A DNA stretch of 50,126 bases, from assembly GCA_003135135.1 (NCBI GenBank), contig PLDK01000027.1, forward strand, positions 23,385-73,510. Direction: 5' to 3'. Of this stretch, positions 24,827-30,877 are shown in pieces; the stretch's first letter is position 1; every line of letters starts with the position of its first letter. The stretch is from Deltaproteobacteria bacterium (lineage in GTDB: Bacteria; Desulfobacterota; Binatia; Binatales; Binataceae). Under the pieces are notes generated by a model, which saw only the letters and a program-made list of their open reading frames with translations, was not told where the DNA came from and did no database searches. A program made the position numbers and the translations under genes.

Positions 24827-26425
24827 TCACATCCGGAAGACGCCGAACTCGCGCGCGCCCCGGATCTCGTTCGAATGCACGACGCAGAGCGCTATCCCGA
24901 GCACGGTCCGGCTGTCGCGCGGGTCGATGATTCCGTCGTCGAAAAGCCGGCCACTGGTGAAGGGTGCGAGTGACTCGCGCTCGATCTGGTCCTCGACGGC
25001 GCGCCGGCGCTGGGCGTCGGCCTCCTCGTCGAAGGGTTTTTTTGCTGCGGCCGCCGCTTCGCGCGCCACGATCGAGAGCGTTCCGGCGAGCTGCTCGGGG
25101 CCCATCACCGCGGTCTTCGCATTGGGCCAGAGGAAGAGGAATCGCGGTTCGTAGGCACGGCCGGACATGCCGTAGTTGCCCGCGCCGTAGGAGCCACCCA
25201 CCTGGAGCGTCAGGTGGGGCACGCTGCTATTCGAGACCGCGTTCACCATCATCGACCCGTGCTTGATGATGCCGCGCTGCTCGTACTGTCGCCCGACCAT
25301 GTAGCCCGTGACGTTCTGCACGAACAGGAGCGGCAGATCGATCTTGTTGGCGAGCTGGATGAACTGGGCCGCCTTCTGCGCTTCCTCCGAGAAGAGCACG
25401 CCCTGGTCGTTGGCGAGGATGCCGAGGTCGTAGCCGTGGATGCGCGCCCATCCGGTCACCAGGTTGGTGCCGTAGAGGGGCTTGAACTCGTCGAACTCCG
25501 AGTCGTCCGCTACGCGCGAGATCACTTCGCGGATCGGGAATGGCACTTTTATATCGGCTGAAGGGATACCGAGTAGCTCGTCGGTGTCGTAGCGCGGCTC
25601 ACGGGGCGCCGCACTGGGGCCGGGGCCGAGCTTGCGCCATGCGAGGCGGGCGACGATGCGCCGGCCAAGCCGGATTGCGTCAGGCTCGTCGAGCGCCATG
25701 TAGTCAGCGAGGCCCGACAATGTGGCGTGCATTTCGGCGCCGCCGAGCTCCTCGTCATTGGCGTCCTCGCCCGTCGCCATCTTCACCAGCGGCGGGCCGC
25801 CGAGGAAGACCTTGGCGCGATTGCGCACCATGACCACGTAGTCGGAGAGGCCGGGCAGGTAGGCGCCGCCGGCCGTCGAGTTGCCAAACACGAGCGCGAT
25901 CGTCGGCACGCGCCGCCCCGAAGATCGCGTCAAGTTGCGGAACATCGCGCCGCCGGGCACGAAGATCTCCGCCTGGCGCGGGAGGTCCGCGCCGCCTGAT
26001 TCGACCAGGTAGATGAGCGGGAGCCGGTTCTCGATCGAGATTTGGTACGCGCGCAACATCTTGGCGAGCGAGTACGGGTTTATAGCGCCGCCGCGCACGG
26101 TCGGGTCGTTGGCGAGGATCAGGCACTGCGTCCCGGAGACGACACCGATCCCGGTCACGAGCGATGCGCCGACCTCGTACTCGGTCTCGGCCGCCGCGTA
26201 GGGTGACAGCTCGAGGAACGGCGAGTCACTGTCAACCAGCAGCTCGATGCGCTCGCGAGGCAAAAGCTTCCCGCGCCGGCGATGCCGCTCGACGTAGCGC
26301 TCTCCACCGCCGAGCAGCGCCTGGCGCTGCAACGCCGCGAGGCGCTCGAGCTTCTCAAGCATGGCCCGCCGATTGGCAATAAACGTTTCCGAGAGCGGGT
26401 CGATGCGGGTTGGCAAGATCGGCAT
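24827..26425 (-). CDS. Carboxyltransferase subunit of methylcrotonyl-/geranyl-CoA-type carboxylase
   Basis: The protein has ~532 residues and is the beta subunit of a 3-methylcrotonyl/geranyl-CoA carboxylase. Family marks include RGKLLPRERIELLVD, NDPTVRGGAINPYSL, LIYLVESGGADLP, GNSTAGGAYLPGLSDYVVMV, VTGYMVGRQYEQRGIIKHGS and GAGNYGMSGRAYEPRFLFLW. It moves the carboxyl from biotin to the acyl-CoA. It is the first gene of the operon. The ATG at 26425 fits the family start (PILPTRIDPLSE) and has AGGA upstream; a GTG at 26467 is also in frame. The AtuA gene in the operon hints at geranyl-CoA, but leucine catabolism is equally possible. Confidence 0.93.
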   Translation of the reverse strand: MPILPTRIDPLSETFIANRRAMLEKLERLAALQRQALLGGGERYVERHRRRGKLLPRERIELLVDSDSPFLELSPYAAAETEYEVGASLVTGIGVVSGTQCLILANDPTVRGGAINPYSLAKMLRAYQISIENRLPLIYLVESGGADLPRQAEIFVPGGAMFRNLTRSSGRRVPTIALVFGNSTAGGAYLPGLSDYVVMVRNRAKVFLGGPPLVKMATGEDANDEELGGAEMHATLSGLADYMALDEPDAIRLGRRIVARLAWRKLGPGPSAAPREPRYDTDELLGIPSADIKVPFPIREVISRVADDSEFDEFKPLYGTNLVTGWARIHGYDLGILANDQGVLFSEEAQKAAQFIQLANKIDLPLLFVQNVTGYMVGRQYEQRGIIKHGSMMVNAVSNSSVPHLTLQVGGSYGAGNYGMSGRAYEPRFLFLWPNAKTAVMGPEQLAGTLSIVAREAAAAAKKPFDEEADAQRRRAVEDQIERESLAPFTSGRLFDDGIIDPRDSRTVLGIALCVVHSNEIRGAREFGVFRM

Positions 26426-26507
26426 TGGCTCAGTTCCTCGCGAAGCTCCTGACTGAGTGATGCTCACTTAACAGAGAACCGATGGTCGCGGAAGAGTTGT
26501 AGTTGAT

Positions 26508-26558
26508 GAAGATGGACGACGACGAGTGGTGGCCAGAAGGACTCTTCCGTCGCCTCGG
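26508..26558 (+). pseudogene. 51 bp fragment of the acyl-CoA dehydrogenase gene
   Basis: This 51 bp segment is identical at 50 of 51 bases to 34929-34979, inside the acyl-CoA dehydrogenase gene, in the same orientation. It reads KMDDDEWWPEGLFRRLG in both copies. It lies between the carboxylase operon start and the transposon. The similarity stops abruptly at both ends. It marks a recent duplication or recombination scar. Confidence 0.9.
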
Positions 26559-26639
26559 TTCGCAGCTGACTTACGCGACTCCGAAGCGCGAGCTTCTCTA
26601 TTCCCCCGTTGACATGGGCATTATCCCCACAAGGAGAGC

Positions 26640-26647
26640 TTTGCGTA
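26640..26647. repeat. Left target-site duplication of IS1595-type transposon
   Basis: TTTGCGTA directly precedes the left inverted repeat and is repeated exactly at 29275-29282 after the right inverted repeat. Eight bases is the usual IS1595-family duplication length. Confidence 0.92.
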
Positions 26648-26672
26648 GGTACATATCCCCTTGACGGCGGTA
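26648..26672 (+). repeat. Left terminal inverted repeat
   Basis: It begins GGTACATATCCCCTTGACGG and pairs with the reverse complement of 29250-29274 at 24 of 25 positions. The transposase gene starts 24 bp further on, so this end may also carry its promoter. Confidence 0.92.
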
Positions 26673-26695
26673 CCGCCTTTTGCTATATTATGTAC

Positions 26696-27643
26696 ATGAG
26701 CAAGGCTAATCGAAACAACCCGATGCGTTGGCCCTCTTCGGATAGCAGCTACTCCTTGATGGAATTTGAGCGGGATTTCCCGGACGATGCGGCCTGTCTG
26801 GATGCACTGGTAACGGCACTCCATTCGAACGGCATTTATTGTCCGACCTGCAAGACAATCACGAAGCATCATCGAGAGACAAAACGCCCATCATATTGCT
26901 GCCAGAACTGCGGACATCGCGAGCACCCGATGCGCGGGACGATCTTTCAGGATTCGGCGACTTCGCTGAAACTCTGGTTTTATGCAGCCTACATCATGTC
27001 TGCGACGCGATGCGGGATCAGTGCGAAGCAACTAGGCCGCGAAATCGGCGTTACGTACAAAACCGCATGGCGTATGTTCAATCTGATCCGCAAAATGCTC
27101 CACGAGGGGACCGACGGGATGAAACTGTCTGGCAAAGTGGAGATTGATGAAAGCTTCTATGGAGGCAAAGAGAAAAACAAGCATCAGAACAAGAAATTTT
27201 CCGATCACTCGAAGGGAACCGTGGGAAAGCAGCCGGTATGGGGAGCCGTTGAGCGTGGCGGAAGAGTGCTTGCTAGAGTAGTCGATGACACGAAGGCACT
27301 CACCGTGCTGCCCCATGTACGCGAGCACGTCATGCCCGCAAGCATGATCTTCACAGACGAAGCTTATATATACGAGCCGCTGACCGGATTGGGCTACGGT
27401 CACAAGCGCGTCCATCACGCGGCCAAGGTCTATGTTGAAGGTGACGCGCACGTGAACACACTTGAAGGATTTTGGAGCCTAACGAAAAATGGAATCCGGG
27501 GAGTCTACCGGAGCGTCAGCACGAAGCATTTGCAAATGTACTTGGACGAATATGCGTTTCGGTTCAATCGACGCGGACGACAGAGTCCAATGTTTAGTCA
27601 CTTTCTGGGGCGGATCATGAGAAGGATTCCAGCGGCCGCGTAG
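26696..27643 (+). CDS. IS1595-family transposase
   Basis: This 315-residue transposase has the IS1595/ISXO2 layout. An N-terminal zinc ribbon (IYCPTCKTITKHH ... YCCQNCGHREHPMRGTIF) binds DNA. Then come CGISAKQLGREIGVTYKTAWRM, and the DDE/N-type catalytic residues in KVEIDESFYGGKEK (Asp), MIFTDEAYIYEPL (Asp) and DAHVNTLEGFWSLTKNGIRG (Asn/Glu) followed by YRSVSTKHLQMYLDEYAFRFNRR. The ATG at 26696 is within the element just after the left repeat. An earlier frame opening would run back through the repeat. It moves the element that contains it. Confidence 0.95.
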   Translation: MSKANRNNPMRWPSSDSSYSLMEFERDFPDDAACLDALVTALHSNGIYCPTCKTITKHHRETKRPSYCCQNCGHREHPMRGTIFQDSATSLKLWFYAAYIMSATRCGISAKQLGREIGVTYKTAWRMFNLIRKMLHEGTDGMKLSGKVEIDESFYGGKEKNKHQNKKFSDHSKGTVGKQPVWGAVERGGRVLARVVDDTKALTVLPHVREHVMPASMIFTDEAYIYEPLTGLGYGHKRVHHAAKVYVEGDAHVNTLEGFWSLTKNGIRGVYRSVSTKHLQMYLDEYAFRFNRRGRQSPMFSHFLGRIMRRIPAAA

Positions 27644-27679
27644 ATCAAGTTTCAAAGGATTGAAGCAGTAGATAGAATT

Positions 27680-28180
27680 ATGGCATCGAGGGCTAAACTC
27701 GCAAATGGCCGAACCACGAAGACGCGAGCCGACGACGATCAGTTAAGGAAAGAACTGAGTGCGTGTGCACTGAAGCGGTATGAACAGATTGCGGAGGTTG
27801 CCGCCTCGCGTATCGCGATAGGATTGGGACAAACCTACCTGCAATTCCACACGAGCGGCGGTCATATCTGTGATTTCTGCCGCCAGCTCGACGGAATGAC
27901 GCTGCCCATTGATTCTCCGATTTGGCGATTCTGTACGCCTTTGTGCCACGATCTTTGCAAATGTTATTTTACTTCGCTTACGAATCGCGAACTCAAAGCT
28001 TACAACGTGAAAGTATCGGAGCCGCGGGCGCTCCAGATTCATGAATATAGAGACGCACAGACGGGGCGTATCGTCCAGGTGGTCGCGGGTATTCAGCCCG
28101 GCTTTGGTCAGTGGGATTGGGAAGGCGCGATACATCGGTATCTCGACGCCTATCTACGAAAGAGAAAGAAGCGAGTGTAA
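27680..28180 (+). CDS. Passenger gene: Cys-rich protein with Mu gpF-like zinc cluster
   Basis: This 166-residue protein sits 36 bp after the transposase on the same strand. Residues 62-100 read HICDFCRQLDGMTLPIDSPI then WRFCTPLCHDLCKCYFTSL, giving Cys at 64, 67, 85, 89, 93 and 95 and His at 90. The C-x2-C...LDG...C-x-C layout recalls the C-terminal domain of phage Mu gpF/SPP1 gp7 head-morphogenesis proteins, which also occurs in secreted toxin proteins. The N-terminus is basic and helical, the tail basic (YLRKRKKRV). The resemblance is by eye only. Function is unknown. It may bind metal or act with the protease. Confidence 0.65.
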   Translation: MASRAKLANGRTTKTRADDDQLRKELSACALKRYEQIAEVAASRIAIGLGQTYLQFHTSGGHICDFCRQLDGMTLPIDSPIWRFCTPLCHDLCKCYFTSLTNRELKAYNVKVSEPRALQIHEYRDAQTGRIVQVVAGIQPGFGQWDWEGAIHRYLDAYLRKRKKRV

Positions 28181-28184
28181 ATAA

Positions 28185-29168
28185 CTAGGTTTCGGATTGC
28201 GGCGGCTTCCGCCGCATGACCTTCTTGAGATCGCCGAAGAACTGTTTTTCAGTCGGGATCGGAATGTCGATTCGATCGTGTTTATTCTTAGCACGCGTCT
28301 TTTGCGTCGGGTTGCCTACCGCCATATCCATTGTTGCGGTTTCCTGTTGGCTCTTTTCATCGAAGGCGGCTTTTCTCATCTTAACAAGCTCTGGACGCTG
28401 GAGCACTTCCAAAATTCGCTCGGCTGGCGTGACTTCCGCAATCCCCATATTAATTGTTTCGTTGGGTCTAGATTTGTTGTCTTGGTGTCCATGTATAAGT
28501 CCGAGCAAAAAGATTACACCCCCACCAGCGATCACTTTAGTTTCCCCACCGTAGGCTGGCCGATCAATATAGGCTGTCTCGCGGGCGAATACTGGCGAAC
28601 CACTTAACCCACCCATTGAACGGGCCTCGACCAAATAGATGTACGCCTCTCCGAGTTCCGTTTTGTGCTTCTCATCTGGCAACATAGCGATGTTGCCAAT
28701 ACGAACAATGGGCCAATTGCGAAGTTTCCCGCGAAAGCGCGTGAACAATCCTGCGATCATCACTTCATCCCCCACGCCCAACCAGCCACCTTGCTTGATC
28801 GCATTGTCGGGCAAAATCATAGCGGCAGGGATTGGTTCGTGAGCGACTGGCTCGTCGGGAAACCACGGAATGACGGCAACATCCACAGATTTATCAGGAT
28901 GAAACCACCATTCTCCAAGTTCCTCGCCGTCCACCTCGAAGGCGCTAAAGGCGAAGCCAGAATTTAGGCGAATACTAAATTTTCCGTCATATATGTTTTT
29001 TGCAACATGCGCGGCTGTGACAAAGTATCGAAACCGAGTGTCTGAATCGAATTCTGATCGCATTTCAAGGAAGAACCCCGTTGCTCGATATTCCAACTGA
29101 GTCTTGGTTGCGCCTTTCGGCACTCCAATAAAGGCAACGCATCGAAGAATGGAATCCGGTACCCTCAT
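28185..29168 (-). CDS. Passenger gene: trypsin-like serine protease
   Basis: This ~327-residue protein has a chymotrypsin-fold pattern with a complete triad: His in YFVTAAHVAKNI (residue 54 from the chosen start), Asp in SVDVAVIPWF (96), and Ser in MGGLSGSPVFA (190). About 90 residues of charged C-terminal tail (KTRAKNKHDRIDIPIPTEKQ) follow. No signal peptide is seen, so it probably works in the cytoplasm. The ATG at 29168 fits the family start, and the frame can extend to 29240 within the element. It converges on the Cys-rich passenger gene with a 4 bp gap. Cytosolic trypsin-like proteases occur in bacterial defence and conflict systems, but that role here is inference. Confidence 0.85.
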   Translation of the reverse strand: MRVPDSILRCVAFIGVPKGATKTQLEYRATGFFLEMRSEFDSDTRFRYFVTAAHVAKNIYDGKFSIRLNSGFAFSAFEVDGEELGEWWFHPDKSVDVAVIPWFPDEPVAHEPIPAAMILPDNAIKQGGWLGVGDEVMIAGLFTRFRGKLRNWPIVRIGNIAMLPDEKHKTELGEAYIYLVEARSMGGLSGSPVFARETAYIDRPAYGGETKVIAGGGVIFLLGLIHGHQDNKSRPNETINMGIAEVTPAERILEVLQRPELVKMRKAAFDEKSQQETATMDMAVGNPTQKTRAKNKHDRIDIPIPTEKQFFGDLKKVMRRKPPQSET

Positions 29169-29249
29169 ATCTGCGTCCCTTGGCCGACACATACACCAAC
29201 GCGGATTATTTGCAATGCGGACATCAAGATACATTAGCACGTTTCCTTA

Positions 29250-29274
29250 TACCGCCGTCAAGGGGATATATACC
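29250..29274 (-). repeat. Right terminal inverted repeat
   Basis: Its reverse complement begins GGTATATATCCCCTTGACGG and matches the left end at 24 of 25 positions. Confidence 0.92.
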
Positions 29275-29282
29275 TTTGCGTA
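29275..29282. repeat. Right target-site duplication
   Basis: TTTGCGTA is identical to 26640-26647 and immediately outside the right inverted repeat. Confidence 0.92.
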
Positions 29283-29303
29283 ACCTGATCGCGGCTTTAT
29301 TTT

Positions 29304-29324
29304 CCTCTCCCTGTTAGGGAGAGG
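29304..29324. repeat. Perfect hairpin, 9 bp stem
   Basis: CCTCTCCCT-GTT-AGGGAGAGG forms a perfect hairpin with a 3-base loop. A related purine-rich run (gggtgaggggg) follows. Such CTCTCCC/GGGAGAG units recur between genes in many bacteria. The 286 bp interval from 29283 to 29568 holds this and the REP-like copy 3, and no gene. Confidence 0.6.
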
Positions 29325-29385
29325 ATGAAGGCGCGGGTGAGGGGGATTCCAGCGCGCCATTCCCATCTTTATCTTAACAATGGGT

Positions 29386-29418
29386 GCAGGGGTCACCCCT
29401 GCCTCCCGTGCCAACGGG
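29386..29418. repeat. REP-like palindrome, copy 3
   Basis: GCAGGGGTCACCCCTGC at 29386-29402 and CCCGTGCCAACGGG at 29405-29418 form two hairpins. In inverted orientation about 50 bp match 9331-9380, except for a 3 bp insertion. Confidence 0.75.
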
Positions 29419-29568
29419 CGCGCTCGGGCGGTTTTGGCGTTGTCCTCCGGCATTTTTCCCTAACGCTTTGGTGAGTTTTTCCGCTCCCGGTCGGTCGGTC
29501 TCCCAATTACATAAGCGGTCGGGAAGACTTACTCTTAGTTCAGGACAACGAAGTGAGGTGACAGTGCA

Positions 29569-30138
29569 ATGTTGAAAAAATACCAGGGTGGAGCGAACGT
29601 AAAAGGTGGCTTTTATTGGAATACCGCAGAATTGGAGGTGGTGCCGGTTGACGGGAAGAATGGAACGCTGCCCGGCGGTCCGACGCAGAATTACCTGAAG
29701 GTGCCGGCGCTGGCGTTGATCCCGCTTGCGATCGGGTTCAGTGCTCTCTACGTGATGTTCCTTCCCTTCATCGGGTTTGCGATGGTGCTGAGCCTGGTCG
29801 TGCGCAAGGTCCGCAAAGGAGGCGCGAAGCACCAGGGCGGAGCGAACGTAAAAGGTGGCTTCTATTGGCATACCGCGGGACATGAGTTTGTGACGGTCGA
29901 CGGCAAGCATGGACCGCTGCCCGGTGATCCCACGCAGAAGTACATCAAGGTGCCGACGTTGGCGTTCATCCCGCTTGCGCTGGTGATGGGTGCTCTTTTC
30001 GTGATTCTCCTTCCCGTCATCGGGTTCGCGATGCTGCCGATCCTTCTGGTGCGCAAGAGCCTCGCCAGCAAGGGCTTGCTCAATGTCACACGTGCGTCAC
30101 TGCGAAGGCTCGCGGCGCTGACCGCCCCGGAGTCATAA
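29569..30138 (+). CDS. Tandem-repeat membrane protein, unknown
   Basis: This 189-residue protein consists of two copies of an ~83-residue unit. Each has QGGANVKGGFYW (residues 6 and 89), a short beta part with VDGK.G.LPG.PTQ, and a hydrophobic stretch that could be one long or two short TM segments (about residues 45-79 and 128-162), ending in a basic VRK motif. The duplication is visible at DNA level (249 bp period), so it is fairly recent. A GAGGTG ribosome site precedes the ATG at 29569. The C-terminus is basic. No known family was recognised. It is a single gene between repeats and a terminator. Confidence 0.75.
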   Translation: MLKKYQGGANVKGGFYWNTAELEVVPVDGKNGTLPGGPTQNYLKVPALALIPLAIGFSALYVMFLPFIGFAMVLSLVVRKVRKGGAKHQGGANVKGGFYWHTAGHEFVTVDGKHGPLPGDPTQKYIKVPTLAFIPLALVMGALFVILLPVIGFAMLPILLVRKSLASKGLLNVTRASLRRLAALTAPES

Positions 30139-30175
30139 ACGCGGACGGCGTAACTTGGCGCGGACTGGGTTACCG

Positions 30176-30209
30176 GCGGCAGGGTGAGCGGAGCTAAGCC
30201 TCCTGCCGC
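30176..30209. terminator. Hairpin between convergent genes
   Basis: GCGGCAGG (30176-30183) pairs with CCTGCCGC (30202-30209) across an 18-base loop that itself contains inverted bases (GCGGAGCTAAGC). It lies between two convergent genes, so it could stop both. Confidence 0.5.
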
Positions 30210-30223
30210 TTGTGCGCTTACGG

Positions 30224-30877
30224 TTAAACGCGAATTACTCCCTTCTTAATTGCGAACTTGATCAGGTCGGTGCGGTTGTGGAGGTTGAGCTTCTCCATCA
30301 CCCGCTCGCGGTGTGACATCGCGGTCTTGACGCTGATCCCGAGGGTTTCTGCAACCTCCTTGTTGCTGTTCCCAAGCGCGACCAGCCTCAGTGCCTGCTT
30401 TTCACGGTCGGTCAACGTCTCGTAGAGGTCCTCGTCGCCTGCTCCGGTTTGCGCCGGGCCGAAGTCCTGCACCGCCTCCATAGCCACCCTCGGGTCGAGC
30501 AAGAGACCTCCCTGGGTGGCCGAACGGATGGCGCCGGCGAGTTCCGAGCCGAGCATGCGCTTGAGCACGTATCCTGCGACTCCGGCCTTAAGGAAACGCC
30601 GAACGTATTCCCGGTCCTCATACTGGGTTAGTACCAGGACCTTGGTCTTCGGGGCCTCGTGTTTGAGCGCCAGCGTCGCCTCGAGTCCGCTGAGCCCCGG
30701 CATTGCGATGTCCATCAGCACCACGTCGGGCTTGAGCCGTCGGCACTGTTCGACAGCTTCGCGACCGTCGACCGCTTCACCGACGACTTCGATGTCGTCG
30801 GCGAGTTTGAGCAGCGCCTTGATGCCGTCGCGCAAAAGGGCGTGATCGTCGGCAATGACTACCCGAATTTTAGCCAT
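30224..30877 (-). CDS. NarL/LuxR-type response regulator
   Basis: This 217-residue regulator has a receiver domain (VVIADDHALLRDGIK; phospho-acceptor Asp in PDVVLMDIAMPG; LVLTQYEDREYV; Lys in GYVLKRML) and a C-terminal LuxR helix-turn-helix (TDREKQALRLVALGNSNKEVAETLGIS, MSHRERVMEKLNLHNRTDLI). It acts as a phosphorylation-controlled transcription factor. Its start overlaps the end of the sensor kinase gene by 8 bp, so the two are translationally coupled and form one two-component system. The likely targets are the adjacent cytochrome genes. That is inference from position. Confidence 0.93.
   Translation of the reverse strand: MAKIRVVIADDHALLRDGIKALLKLADDIEVVGEAVDGREAVEQCRRLKPDVVLMDIAMPGLSGLEATLALKHEAPKTKVLVLTQYEDREYVRRFLKAGVAGYVLKRMLGSELAGAIRSATQGGLLLDPRVAMEAVQDFGPAQTGAGDEDLYETLTDREKQALRLVALGNSNKEVAETLGISVKTAMSHRERVMEKLNLHNRTDLIKFAIKKGVIRV

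Larger units (their letters stand above)
26648..29274 (+). mobile_element. IS1595-family (ISXO2-like) transposon with two passenger genes
   Basis: A complete 2,627 bp element has 25 bp terminal inverted repeats (24 of 25 identical, differing at base 5) starting GGTA and containing ATCCCCTTGACGGCGGTA. It is bounded by a perfect 8 bp target duplication. It encodes an IS1595-type transposase, a 166-residue Cys-rich protein and, on the other strand, a trypsin-like protease. A plain IS1595 element is about 1 kb, so the rest is cargo. The intact ends and duplication indicate recent and probably still active insertion. It landed in the scarred region next to the acyl-CoA dehydrogenase fragment. Confidence 0.93.

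Noticed and set aside
29374-29910. 178-codon minus-strand frame opposite the tandem-repeat membrane protein
   Set aside because: It reads the duplicated unit in antisense; the plus strand has the ribosome site and membrane helices.
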